Positions 19,130-27,949 of a DNA stretch of 64,000 nucleotides are shown in pieces (position 1 is the first letter of the stretch; each line of letters opens with the position of its first letter). A model generated the notes under the pieces. The model saw only the letters and a list, made by a program, of their open reading frames with translations, did not search any database and was not told where the DNA came from. The DNA is from Gemmatimonadaceae bacterium (GTDB lineage: Bacteria; Gemmatimonadota; Gemmatimonadetes; Gemmatimonadales; Gemmatimonadaceae), in the NCBI GenBank assembly GCA_035533015.1, contig DATLUQ010000028.1, positions 1 to 64,000 on the forward strand, in the 5' to 3' direction. A program made the position numbers and the translations under genes.

Positions 19130-19597
19130 GTGACCAATTCTGGAAAGATCGGCCTGCACAATCTGTCTGGCGCGCCCGCCTCTCACCGAGACCGCAAGCG
19201 GCTGGGGCGCGGTCCGGGGTCTGGCAAGGGCAAGACGTCGGGCAAGGGCCACAAGGGCATCAAGGCGCGCGCTGGCCATCACGGTCCGGGGGGCGGCAAG
19301 CCGCAGTTCGAGGGCGGCCAGATGCCGCTCACGCGCCGGCTGCCGAAGCGCGGATTCACCAATCCGTTCCGCGTCGAATCGCAGGTCGTGCGCCTCGCCG
19401 ACCTGGCGACGCTTCCCGGGGGCATCGAGATCACCACCGAGACGCTGGTCGCGGCCGGGCTGATCCGGGCCAACAGGGGACCGGGCAAGGTGTTGGCCAA
19501 CGGCGAGGTCACGCAAGCGATCACGTTGCGCGGTGTGAAGGTGAGCGCCGGCGCACGCGAGAAGATTGTCGCGGCCGGAGGCCGCGTCGAGGAGTAA
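19130..19597 (+). CDS. rplO: 50S ribosomal protein L15
   Basis: 155 aa, standard. Late-assembly large-subunit protein. Starts at GTG with GGAG upstream inside the rpmD stop region. Contains the glycine-rich GRGPGSGKGKTSGKGHKG and GHHGPGGGKPQFEGGQMP. It ends one nucleotide before the secY ATG. Confidence 0.97.
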   Translation: MTNSGKIGLHNLSGAPASHRDRKRLGRGPGSGKGKTSGKGHKGIKARAGHHGPGGGKPQFEGGQMPLTRRLPKRGFTNPFRVESQVVRLADLATLPGGIEITTETLVAAGLIRANRGPGKVLANGEVTQAITLRGVKVSAGAREKIVAAGGRVEE

Positions 19598-19598
19598 C

Positions 19599-20933
19599 AT
19601 GGCGCAAACCAATCCGGTCGAGGCCATCCAGGGGCTGTTCAAGACGCCCGAGCTGAAGGAGAAGATCCTCTTCACGCTGCTGTGTCTGCTGATCTACCGA
19701 ATCGGCGCGCACGTCACGGTGCCTGGGGTGGATCCGGTGGGGCTGGTGAACTTCTTCAACCAGCAGTCGGGTGGGTTGCTCGGCCTGTACGACCTGTTCA
19801 CCGGCGGCGGGTTGTCCAAGGCCACGGTGTTCGCGCTCGGCATCATGCCGTACATCTCGTCGAGCATCTTCTTCCAGATCGCCGCGGCCGTGGTGCCGCA
19901 GGTCGAGAAGATGCAGAAGGACGAGGAAGGCCGGAAAAAGGTGGAACAGTGGACCCGATATGGGACGGTGGCGCTGGCTGCGGTGCAGGGCTGGGGCTTC
20001 GCGTTGTTCGCGGAGGGCCTGACCGGCGTGGTGGCGGCGCCGGGCATGGCGTTCCGGCTGGAGTTCACGTTCTTCCTCACAGCGGGCGCGATCTTCGTGA
20101 TGTGGCTCGGCGAGCAGATCACCGAGAACGGCATCGGCAACGGCGCCAGCCTGATGATCTTCTTCTCGATCGCCCAGCGCATCTGGCCGAGCATCGCGCA
20201 GGCGTACACCTACATCACGACCGGCGCGCTGGGCGCATTCTCGCTGCTCGTGGTGATCGTGCTCCTCGTGGTCGTGGTCGCGGCCACGGTTTACATCACG
20301 GTCGGAGCGCGCAAGGTGCTCATCCAGATCCCGCAGCGTACGATGGCGCGAGGCCGAATGCGCGAAGCGTCGCGCAGCTACATCCCGTTGCGCATCAACG
20401 CGGCCGGTGTGATGCCGATCGTGTTCGCGCAATCGGTGATCGTGGTGCCGGCGGCCATCGCCCAGTTCATGGGCAACCAACGGCTCAAGGACATGGCCGA
20501 CATGTTCAATCCCGGAACGGGGTGGTACTACATCGCGTTCGCCGTGCTGAACATCTTCTTCACCTACTTCTACACGTCCATCATCTTCAACCCGGTGGAC
20601 CTGGCGGAGAACCTGAAGAAGCAGGGCGGGTTCATTCCCGGCGTGAAGCCGGGGTCGAAGACCGCCGAGTACATCGACTCCGTGGTCTCACGCATCACGC
20701 TGCCGGGCGCCATCTTCCTCACGGCGATCGCGCTGTTCCCGATCTGGCTCACGCAACTGGTGAACGTGCCGTTCGTATTCGGTGGGACGTCGCTGTTGAT
20801 CGTGGTCGGCGTGGCGCTCGACACGCTGCAACAGATGCAGCAGCATCTCCTGCTGCGGAAGTACGATGGCTTCATGAAGAAGGGGCGGGTCAAGTTCCGA
20901 GGTGGCGCGTCGAACCTGGGTGGCGGGTTCTAA
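19599..20933 (+). CDS. secY: Preprotein translocase subunit SecY
   Basis: 444 aa, ten predicted membrane spans; the core channel of the Sec translocon in the inner membrane. The ATG at 19599 follows GAGGAG and is preferred over the upstream in-frame codon. Conserved YRIGAHVTVPGVD at the first span, GIMPYISSSIFFQ, the QIPQRTMARGRM and SYIPLRINAAGVMPIVFA region, and a C-terminal VALDTLQQMQQHLLLRKYDG. Last gene of the ribosomal operon, ended by the terminator at 20971. Confidence 0.98.
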   Translation: MAQTNPVEAIQGLFKTPELKEKILFTLLCLLIYRIGAHVTVPGVDPVGLVNFFNQQSGGLLGLYDLFTGGGLSKATVFALGIMPYISSSIFFQIAAAVVPQVEKMQKDEEGRKKVEQWTRYGTVALAAVQGWGFALFAEGLTGVVAAPGMAFRLEFTFFLTAGAIFVMWLGEQITENGIGNGASLMIFFSIAQRIWPSIAQAYTYITTGALGAFSLLVVIVLLVVVVAATVYITVGARKVLIQIPQRTMARGRMREASRSYIPLRINAAGVMPIVFAQSVIVVPAAIAQFMGNQRLKDMADMFNPGTGWYYIAFAVLNIFFTYFYTSIIFNPVDLAENLKKQGGFIPGVKPGSKTAEYIDSVVSRITLPGAIFLTAIALFPIWLTQLVNVPFVFGGTSLLIVVGVALDTLQQMQQHLLLRKYDGFMKKGRVKFRGGASNLGGGF

Positions 20934-20970
20934 CGCCCGCCCGGACGCTCACGCCAATGTGGTGGACCGG

Positions 20971-21006
20971 AACCTCGGTGCGAGCGACCTCGCGCCGAGG
21001 TTTCTC
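20971..21006 (+). terminator. Strong intrinsic terminator after secY
   Basis: AACCTCGGTGCGAG and CTCGCGCCGAGGTT form a 14-bp stem with one G-U pair around a CGAC loop, followed by TTCTCGTTCC. It closes the fusA-to-secY operon and separates adk-map, which in many bacteria are cotranscribed with secY. Confidence 0.8.
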
Positions 21007-21048
21007 GTTCCATTCCCAAGGCGGGCATTCCGTGGCATTCTTCCTATC

Positions 21049-21684
21049 ATGATCATCGTCCTGTTTGGCAAACCCGGCGCCGGCAAGGGCACGCAGGCCC
21101 CACGGCTGGCGGAATTGCTCGGCATCTCCACGCTGGCCACGGGGGATGTTCTGCGCGCGGCGAGCCAAGCGGGTACGGCGCTCGGCCGGGAGGCCAAAGG
21201 CTACATGGACAAGGGCGCGCTCGTGCCCGACGCGGTCATCCTGGGCATCGTGCGCGAGGCCCTGGCCTCACCGGCGTACGCCAACGGTGTGATCCTCGAC
21301 GGCGTGGTGCGCACGGTGCCGCAGGCCGAGGGGCTGCGCGACGCGCTGGCCACCCTCGGGCGCACGGTGGACGCGGTGCTCAACTTCGACGTGTCCAACG
21401 ACGAGATCGTGCGGCGATTGAGCGCCCGCCTGGTGTGCAGCGCGTGCCAGACGCCGTACATGTCCGGTTCGGTGGGTGACGCGTGCGCCAAGTGTGGGGG
21501 CAAGCTCGTGCGCCGTAAGGACGACGAGCCGGCGGCCATCCGGCACCGCCTCGAGGTGTTCGAAGCCCAGACGGCGCCGGTGTTCGAGTGGTACCGCGCG
21601 GCGGGGACCCGGGTGGCCACCGTGGACGCCACCGGCCCGGTAGCCGATGTGACGGTGCGGGCGCTGAAAGCCCTCGGTCGATGA
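21049..21684 (+). CDS. adk: Adenylate kinase
   Basis: Interconverts ATP, AMP and ADP. 211 aa. P-loop GKPGAGKGTQ (usual form GPPGAGKGTQ), and the AMP-site segment LDGVVRTVPQAE, where most family members have LDGFPRT; the key Arg is kept. The LID carries CSAC and CAKC, so it is the zinc-binding type, with a shortened LID. RRKDDEPAAIRHRLEVFEAQT matches the C-terminal core. The ATG at 21049 is preferred because it begins the P-loop strand directly; there is no clear ribosome site. Separated from secY by a terminator, it must have its own promoter or depend on read-through. Overlaps map by 4 nt. Confidence 0.93.
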   Translation: MIIVLFGKPGAGKGTQAPRLAELLGISTLATGDVLRAASQAGTALGREAKGYMDKGALVPDAVILGIVREALASPAYANGVILDGVVRTVPQAEGLRDALATLGRTVDAVLNFDVSNDEIVRRLSARLVCSACQTPYMSGSVGDACAKCGGKLVRRKDDEPAAIRHRLEVFEAQTAPVFEWYRAAGTRVATVDATGPVADVTVRALKALGR

Positions 21685-22433
21685 TCAAGCTCAAGTCGGC
21701 GCGCGAACTCGACGTCATGGCGGCGGGCGGTAAGATCCTCGCTGGCACGTTGGATCTGCTGCGCAAGGCGGTGGAGCCGGGCATCACGACGCAGGATCTG
21801 GATCGGATCGCGGAGACGTTCATCCGCGACCACGAGGGCGCGACGCCGGCATTCAAGGGGCTGTACGGTTTTCCCGGCAGCATCTGCTCGTCGATCAACG
21901 AGGAGATCGTGCACGGCATTCCGTCCAAGAAACGTGTGTTGCACGAGGGCGACCTCGTGTCACTCGACGTCGGGGTGGGTTACAAGGGTTTGTTCACCGA
22001 CGCGGCGATCACGGTGCCGGTGGGCGACATCGATGCCGAGTCGAAGCGACTGCTCGAGGTGACCAAGAAGTCGCTCGACGCGGGGATCGCGGCGGCCAAG
22101 GTGGGCAACCAGGTGGGTGACATCGGGGCTGCCGTGCAGGCGGTGGTCGAGGCGGCCGGGTTCTCGGTCGTGCGCGAGTTAGTGGGGCACGGTGTGGGGG
22201 TGGCCATGCACGAGGAGCCGCAGGTGCCCAATTACGGCAAGCCCCACCGGGGAACCAAGCTCAACGCGGGGCTCACGATCGCCATCGAGCCGATGGTCAA
22301 CGTTGGCGGGCACGCGGTGAAGACGCTCCCCGACCGGTGGACGATCGTGACCGCCGACGCTTCGCGGTCGGCGCATTTCGAGCACACCGTGGCGATCACG
22401 GAGAACGGCCCCTGGGTGCTGACGCGGCGGTAG
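21681..22433 (+). CDS. map: Methionine aminopeptidase type I
   Basis: Removes the N-terminal methionine from nascent proteins; dinuclear metal hydrolase of the M24 family. 250 aa, standard for type I. Metal ligands and motifs are visible: LVSLDVGVGYKGLFTDAA (two Asp), GHGVGVAMHEEP (His), IAIEPMVN (Glu) and the final E in FEHTVAITE. The ATG overlaps the adk stop (ATGA). In many bacteria infA, rpmJ and rpsM follow map; here a peptidase gene follows after 113 nt. Confidence 0.97.
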   Translation: MIKLKSARELDVMAAGGKILAGTLDLLRKAVEPGITTQDLDRIAETFIRDHEGATPAFKGLYGFPGSICSSINEEIVHGIPSKKRVLHEGDLVSLDVGVGYKGLFTDAAITVPVGDIDAESKRLLEVTKKSLDAGIAAAKVGNQVGDIGAAVQAVVEAAGFSVVRELVGHGVGVAMHEEPQVPNYGKPHRGTKLNAGLTIAIEPMVNVGGHAVKTLPDRWTIVTADASRSAHFEHTVAITENGPWVLTRR

Positions 22434-22546
22434 CACGGGGGCCAGCGGTTCCGCCTCACGCCCCGTAGCTTCTGAGGAGTTCCCTTCCCGGGTCCGGCGG
22501 CGCGTACGCGGCGTGCCGGGCCACCGATTTCCACCGGAGATTCGCC

Positions 22547-25336
22547 ATGCGGTCGAACCACTTCCGCACTTCTCTGGTCCTCGTGTTGCCCCTGGTGTTG
22601 GTGGCCGGCGCGGCACGGGCCCAGCGTCACGTCACGTCGCCCAAGGAGCAGTTCGGCCACAATATCGGCGACGACTACTGGCTTCCCAACTACGATCAGT
22701 ACGAAGCGTACGTCCAGACGCTGGCCAGAGAGTCCGACCGCGCCAAGCTCGTGGACATCGGCAAATCGGCGGAGGGGCGTACGCAGTACACGCTCATCGT
22801 GTCGGCGCCCGAGAACATGAAGAACCTCGAGCACTACCGGCAGATCGAGGAACGACTGGCGCGCGCCCAGAACCTCACGGACGAGGAGGCCCACCAGTTG
22901 GCCAACGAAGGGAAGGCCGTGGTGTGGATTGACGGCGGGCTGCACGCCACCGAGGTCCTCGGCCCGTCGCAACTGATCCAGACCGCATACGACCTCCTCT
23001 CGCGCAACGATCCGGAGACGATGCGCCTCCTGCGCGATGACATCGTGCTGCTCACGCTGGTGAATCCCGACGGCATGCAACTCGTCGCCAACTGGTACAT
23101 GCAGGAGCCCGACACGCTCAAGCGGAGCGAGAACATCCCGCGGCTCTACGAGAAGTACGCCGGGCACGACGACAACCGCGACTTCTACATGGCCAACCTG
23201 CCGGAAACGCAGAACGACGAGAAGGTGATGTTCTGGGAGTGGTACCCGATCATCGTCTACAACCACCATCAGACGGGACCGGCGGGCACGGTGATGTTCT
23301 CGCCCCCGTTCCGCGATCCGTTCAACTACAACTTCGATCCGCTGATCGTGACCGATCTGGACATGGTGGGTGCTGCGATCCATACGCGCCTGACCGTGGA
23401 GCACAAGCCGGGATTCACCATGCGGTCGGGTTCGAGCTATTCCACCTGGTGGAACGGCGGGCTCCGCACCGAAGTGTACTTCCACAACATGATCGGGCTG
23501 CTCACCGAGACGATCGGCAACCCGACGCCGGAGCGGATCCCCTTCGTGCCGGCCATGCAGCTTCCGCGAGGCGACCTCCCGTATCCGGTGGATCCGCAGG
23601 CGTGGCATTTCCGTCAGTCGGTGGACTATTCAGTGAGCGCGAACTATGCCGTGCTGGACATCGCATCGCGGCGGCGCGACGAGTTCCTGTACGGGCTCTA
23701 CGAGATGGGTCGGAACTCCATTGAACGCGGAAGCCGGGACAGCTGGACGGTGACGCCGCCCATGATCGCGGCCGTGGACTCGGCGCTGGCCCGCGACCGT
23801 GCCGGCCGCGGTGGAGCTGGCGTGGCCGGTGGGGGTCGCGGCGGGCGCGGCGGCACCGCGGCCCCGGACGCGATGTTCCAGGAGTACCTGCGGAACCCGG
23901 CCGAACGGGACCCGCGCGGCTACATCATGACGGCCGGGCAGCCGGATTTCCCGACGGTCACCAAATTCATCAACACGCTGCGCTACAACGGCGTGGACGT
24001 GCTGCGTGCCACGGCAGCCTTCACCGTGAACGGCAAGTCGTACCCCGAGGGCTCATACGTTATCAAGACGGCACAGGCGTTCCGCCCGCAGATCCTCGAC
24101 ATGTTCGAACCGCAGCACTACCCCAACGATTTTGCGTACCCGGGTGGGCCTCCGGTCCCGCCGTATGACAATGCCGGGTGGACACTGGCCTATCAGATGG
24201 GGGTGCACTTCGACCGCATCCTCGAGGCATTCGACGGTCCATTCGAGAAGATCGGGGGGCTGGCCAGGCCACTGGCGGGCACGGTGGCCAACGCCGCCGG
24301 TGCGGCGGGCTTCGTATTCAGCCACGCCGAGAACGACGCGTTCACCGTGATCAATCGGCTGCTCAGGGCGCACGCCGACGTGTACTGGCTGCGGCAACCG
24401 CTGGCGGCGAACGGCACGACGTATCCGATCGGGACGTTCTACGTGACGTCGTCGAGTACGGCGGCTCCCATCGTGCGGACGGCGGCCGCGACCCTCGGCG
24501 TGAGCTTCACCGGCGTATCCGCCGCCCCCACCGCGGGCGCCATCAAGCTGCACCCGCAGCGCATCGCGTTGCTGGACCAGTACGGTGGATCGATGCCGTC
24601 CGGATGGACACGGTTCGAGCTGGAGCAATTTGAGTTCCCATATACCGTGGTCTATCCGCAGGACCTGGACGCGGGCAACCTCAACGCCAGGTACGACGTC
24701 ATCATCCTCGTGGATACCCGAATCCAGGGGTCGGTAGGGAGTGGCGGGGGACGGGGGTTCGGAGGCGGCCGTGGCACGGCCGAGGTGCCGGCCGCGTACC
24801 AGCACATGCTGGGCAACGTGACGGCCGCCCAGACCGTCCCGCAGCTAAAGACGTTCATGGACCACGGCGGCACGGTGCTGACCGTCGGGGCCGCGACGTC
24901 CATGGCGTACGACCTGGACCTGCCCCTCGAGGACCAGTTGACGGAGCGCACGCCCGCCGGCCAGGTGCGGCCGCTCACCGGTCAGCAGTTCTACATCCCG
25001 GGGTCGATACTCGAGACGGCCGTGGACACGACGAACATGCTGGCGGCGGGCATGCCGGCGCAGCTCGACGTGTTCTTCGACCACTCGCCGGTGTTCCGGC
25101 TCGAGCCAGACGCCGCAATGCGCGGTGTGACGCCGGTAGCATGGTTCGACTCCGCGACGCCGCTGCGTAGCGGGTGGGCGTGGGGGCAGGGCTATCTGGA
25201 GGGCGGCGTTGCCGTGGCGGCTGCCAGGATCGGCCAGGGGCATCTGTTCCTGTTCGCTCCGGAAATCCTGTTCCGCGGGCAGCCGCATTCGAATTTCAAG
25301 TTTCTGTTCAACGGCATTTACGGCGGAGAGCGGTAG
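22547..25336 (+). CDS. Exported M14-family zinc carboxypeptidase, large
   Basis: 929 aa with a signal peptide (LVLVLPLVLVAGAARAQ, cleavage near residue 26); GGAG lies upstream of the ATG. The M14 domain spans about residues 45-380. Zinc ligands are H133 and E136 (GGLHATEV) and a histidine of NHHQTG (H240/241), with NPDG in between. The rest resembles the C-terminal regions of large secreted M14 peptidases, with a GATase-like fold near 700-900 (FMDHGGTVLTVGAAT). Two Gly/Arg-rich linkers (around residues 418-436 and 733-746) interrupt the domains. Probable periplasmic or extracellular peptide scavenger. Monocistronic, convergent with the next gene. Confidence 0.88.
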   Translation: MRSNHFRTSLVLVLPLVLVAGAARAQRHVTSPKEQFGHNIGDDYWLPNYDQYEAYVQTLARESDRAKLVDIGKSAEGRTQYTLIVSAPENMKNLEHYRQIEERLARAQNLTDEEAHQLANEGKAVVWIDGGLHATEVLGPSQLIQTAYDLLSRNDPETMRLLRDDIVLLTLVNPDGMQLVANWYMQEPDTLKRSENIPRLYEKYAGHDDNRDFYMANLPETQNDEKVMFWEWYPIIVYNHHQTGPAGTVMFSPPFRDPFNYNFDPLIVTDLDMVGAAIHTRLTVEHKPGFTMRSGSSYSTWWNGGLRTEVYFHNMIGLLTETIGNPTPERIPFVPAMQLPRGDLPYPVDPQAWHFRQSVDYSVSANYAVLDIASRRRDEFLYGLYEMGRNSIERGSRDSWTVTPPMIAAVDSALARDRAGRGGAGVAGGGRGGRGGTAAPDAMFQEYLRNPAERDPRGYIMTAGQPDFPTVTKFINTLRYNGVDVLRATAAFTVNGKSYPEGSYVIKTAQAFRPQILDMFEPQHYPNDFAYPGGPPVPPYDNAGWTLAYQMGVHFDRILEAFDGPFEKIGGLARPLAGTVANAAGAAGFVFSHAENDAFTVINRLLRAHADVYWLRQPLAANGTTYPIGTFYVTSSSTAAPIVRTAAATLGVSFTGVSAAPTAGAIKLHPQRIALLDQYGGSMPSGWTRFELEQFEFPYTVVYPQDLDAGNLNARYDVIILVDTRIQGSVGSGGGRGFGGGRGTAEVPAAYQHMLGNVTAAQTVPQLKTFMDHGGTVLTVGAATSMAYDLDLPLEDQLTERTPAGQVRPLTGQQFYIPGSILETAVDTTNMLAAGMPAQLDVFFDHSPVFRLEPDAAMRGVTPVAWFDSATPLRSGWAWGQGYLEGGVAVAAARIGQGHLFLFAPEILFRGQPHSNFKFLFNGIYGGER

Positions 25337-25382
25337 GCCGGGACGGGGACTCACGAATGATCCCAGACCCGGCCGGTGTGCT

Positions 25383-26906
25383 TCAGCCGCCGATCGCTCG
25401 TTCCACCATGCCTGTTGCCTGAGCGGCGAAGGCAGCCGCCTGGTGGGCGAGCGCGGCGGCATCGGCCGCCCGAGCCGCGCCGAGCGCCGGATCGTCGAGC
25501 GCGGCGACGTTGACACGGACGTTGTAGCCCGCGCCACGGCACGCCGCTTCGGCGAGCAGCGCCGCGACGGCGGCGTCGGATACCGCGTTCGTGTTCCCCT
25601 TCGCGGCCACGGTGACCGCGAGTTCGCACACCCGGACGCAGGCGCGGGCCGTCTCCAGCGGTACGTCCGCCGCGCCGAGGAGCGCCGCGGTTATCGCTTC
25701 GCTTCGGCGCAGAGCCTGTGGCGCGGTTTCGCGCGGCAGTTTGTAAGCGGCGCTGACGGCGGCGTACGACTGGGCGTCGCGGTCGACGAGGGCCGACAGG
25801 TCGCTGACCAGTGCGGCGGCTTCAAGCGCTACGGCCCGCATCTCGGCATCGACGGCCGCGTACTTCTTGCGCCCCGCGGTGAGCCCGGCCACCATCTGGG
25901 CAAGCGCCGCGCCGAGGGCGCCGGCATGCGCCGCCACGCTTCCACCTCCGGGCACTGGCGCCGACGAGGCCACGGCAGCCACGAAACCACCGAGCGACAC
26001 GCCGCCCTCCACGGCGTCGCGCACCCGGCGTTCGAGCACCACGTCGGGAGAGAAGTCCCGCAGTTGGAGATGCCGCGCCGCCGCGTCGAACAGGGCTCGC
26101 TCGGGCACCAGCCCTACAATTTCGCTCCACGTGGGCGATACGCCCCGCGCTTCGGCCTCCATCTTCACCATGTCGAACGCCTGGTGCAGCGGTGTCTTCT
26201 CGGTATCAACGAGGTTCATCGACACTTGTGCTTGGCCATCCACTGCCAGGCCGAGGCCCTTCACGAAGCGGAGCCCACCCGAGGAGCCACGCACCGCCCT
26301 GGCCACGGCTTTGGCCACGCCGAGGTTGGATTCCGGTCCCAGATACACGTTGTAGGCCACGAGGAAGGGGCGGGCTCCCACCGCAGTGGCGCCGGCGGTG
26401 GGATGCACGCGAGCCGGTCCGAAGTCTGGCGTGCGCGCGGGCGTCGTGCCGATCTCGTCGCGCAGCGCCTCGAACTCGCCGCGCCGGATGTCGGCCAGGT
26501 TCTCGTGGTCCGGACGCGTGGCGGCCCGCTCGTAGAGGAAGATGGGGATCTCCAACTCGCGGCCAGCGCGCTCGCCGAGGCGGCGGGCAAGGGCGACGCA
26601 GTCTTCCATGGTGGTGCCTTCGAGCGGAATGAACGGCACCACGTCGGTCGCGCCCATGCGTGGGTGCTCACCGGTGTGCGTGGTGAGATCGATTCGGTCG
26701 CGGGCTGCGCGCATTCCGGCCAGCGCGGCGTCCACTGCCTGCTGGACCGGCGCGACGAAGGTGATCACACTGCGATTGTGGGATTCGTCCGACGATACAT
26801 CGAGAATCGAGACGCCGTCGACGCCGGCGATCGCATCGCGGATCGCGGCGATGACCTCGGGGCGGCGGCCATCGGAGAAATTGGGAACACATTCGACAAG
26901 ACGCAT
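25383..26906 (-). CDS. ftcD: Glutamate formimidoyltransferase / formimidoyl-THF cyclodeaminase fusion
   Basis: 507 aa. The N-terminal part (residues 1-300) is the formimidoyltransferase: start MRLVECVPNFSDGR, DESHNRSVITF, THTGEHPRMGATDVVPFIP. The C-terminal part (about 310-507) is the cyclodeaminase: SSAPVPGGGSVAAHAGALGA and the helical tail. Together they move the formimino group of N-formimino-glutamate (histidine degradation) to tetrahydrofolate and deaminate it to methenyl-THF. The internal ATG at 26904-26906 is chosen because the family begins with it; the longer frame adds a meaningless lead. No hut genes lie in this window. Confidence 0.93.
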   Translation of the reverse strand: MRLVECVPNFSDGRRPEVIAAIRDAIAGVDGVSILDVSSDESHNRSVITFVAPVQQAVDAALAGMRAARDRIDLTTHTGEHPRMGATDVVPFIPLEGTTMEDCVALARRLGERAGRELEIPIFLYERAATRPDHENLADIRRGEFEALRDEIGTTPARTPDFGPARVHPTAGATAVGARPFLVAYNVYLGPESNLGVAKAVARAVRGSSGGLRFVKGLGLAVDGQAQVSMNLVDTEKTPLHQAFDMVKMEAEARGVSPTWSEIVGLVPERALFDAAARHLQLRDFSPDVVLERRVRDAVEGGVSLGGFVAAVASSAPVPGGGSVAAHAGALGAALAQMVAGLTAGRKKYAAVDAEMRAVALEAAALVSDLSALVDRDAQSYAAVSAAYKLPRETAPQALRRSEAITAALLGAADVPLETARACVRVCELAVTVAAKGNTNAVSDAAVAALLAEAACRGAGYNVRVNVAALDDPALGAARAADAAALAHQAAAFAAQATGMVERAIGG

Positions 26907-27092
26907 GGCGGAGTAGGGGAGAGAGCAGGTTTTGCTGCACCAGGACGCTGACGACAGAACACGCTGAAACCGCGACTGCAATAACAACTGCAATTACGGC
27001 AACCACCACCGGTCTTGGCAACGGCGGCCGGATGTCCGTTGGCGTTCGGGTCCGTCCTTTCCGCCCTGCGGCGAAGATCCGTCGAAGCCGCG
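26907..27092. other. Gap between two leftward genes
   Basis: 186 nt with no gene. It contains the direct-repeat-like CTGCAATAACAACTGCAATTACGGC (in two halves, CTGCAATAA and CTGCAATTA). Read leftward, one frame gives a hydrophobic Val/Ala-rich string ending SAC, but it runs without a stop into ftcD in the wrong frame. It should hold the ftcD promoter; none is clear. Confidence 0.4.
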
Positions 27093-27938
27093 TCAGGCGC
27101 GGCGGAGTTGTCCGAGGAGCCAGGCGTGCATCGCCGGATTGCCGGCCACGAGGGGGCCGTGGGCCACGGCTGCCGGACGCCCGTCCAGATCGGTGGCCAC
27201 TCCCCCAGCTTCGCGGATGATCAGGAGGCCGGCGGCCACGTCCCAGGGAGCGAGGCTCAGCTCCCAGAAACCATCGAATCGCCCGCAGGCGACGTCGGTC
27301 AGGTCGAGGGCGGCGGCGCCGGCACGGCGCACGCCGGCCGTGGTGCGCATGATCTCGGGAAACGACGCCATATACGGTTCGATCAGGTGCCTGTGCTTGA
27401 ACGGGAAGCCCGTGCCGATGAGGCTGCGCAGGGGGTCGGTCTGCGTGGACACCGCGATGGGCTCGCCGGCCCGGCGGGCTCCGCCCCCCGCTGTGGCGGT
27501 GAACAGTTCGCCGGTGGCGGCGTTGAGCACCGCGCCGGCCAGGATCTCCCCATCGCGCAGGGCGGCGATGGACACCGCGTACCACGGGTAGCCGTGCAGG
27601 AAGTTGGTGGTGCCGTCGAGCGGGTCGGCCACGAACACGAGCCCCGACAGGTCGCCGGCCTCGTCGGGTGACAGTTCCTCACCTACCATGCGGGCGTCGG
27701 GGTGGCGCTCACGGACCATGGCGGCGATGGCGTGTTCCGACGCGCGATCGACGTCACTCACGAAGTCGGCCGGCGATTTCACGTCCCAGGTGAGCTGGCC
27801 CAGATTGGCGGCACCGGCGCGCAGTACCTCACCGCCACGAACCGCGGCGGCCACGCAGGTCGTGAGTAGCGCGCGGTGATCCGCGCGCGGCGTGGATGCA
27901 CCGGCTGATTTTGCTTGCGACGGGTCTGGTGCGCTCAT
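27093..27938 (-). CDS. suhB: Inositol monophosphatase family protein
   Basis: 281 aa. Mg-dependent phosphatase of the IMPase/FBPase superfamily. Metal-site motifs GEELSPDE (Glu) and DPLDGTTNFLHGYP, the C-terminal WDVAAGLLIIREAGG, and the substrate-side RRAGAAALDLTDVACGRFDGF are all present. The substrate cannot be fixed: inositol phosphates, histidinol phosphate or PAP are all possible for this family. The ATG at 27936-27938 is chosen over 27956 because the latter would overlap trpS, leaving just 11 nt between divergent start codons. The symbol is given by family resemblance only. Confidence 0.85.
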   Translation of the reverse strand: MSAPDPSQAKSAGASTPRADHRALLTTCVAAAVRGGEVLRAGAANLGQLTWDVKSPADFVSDVDRASEHAIAAMVRERHPDARMVGEELSPDEAGDLSGLVFVADPLDGTTNFLHGYPWYAVSIAALRDGEILAGAVLNAATGELFTATAGGGARRAGEPIAVSTQTDPLRSLIGTGFPFKHRHLIEPYMASFPEIMRTTAGVRRAGAAALDLTDVACGRFDGFWELSLAPWDVAAGLLIIREAGGVATDLDGRPAAVAHGPLVAGNPAMHAWLLGQLRRA

Positions 27939-27949
27939 AGCTTCACGCA

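Noticed and set aside
26907-27092. Hydrophobic leftward peptide ending in SAC as a lipoprotein leader
   Set aside because: The frame runs without a stop into ftcD in the wrong phase and has no start with a ribosome site.
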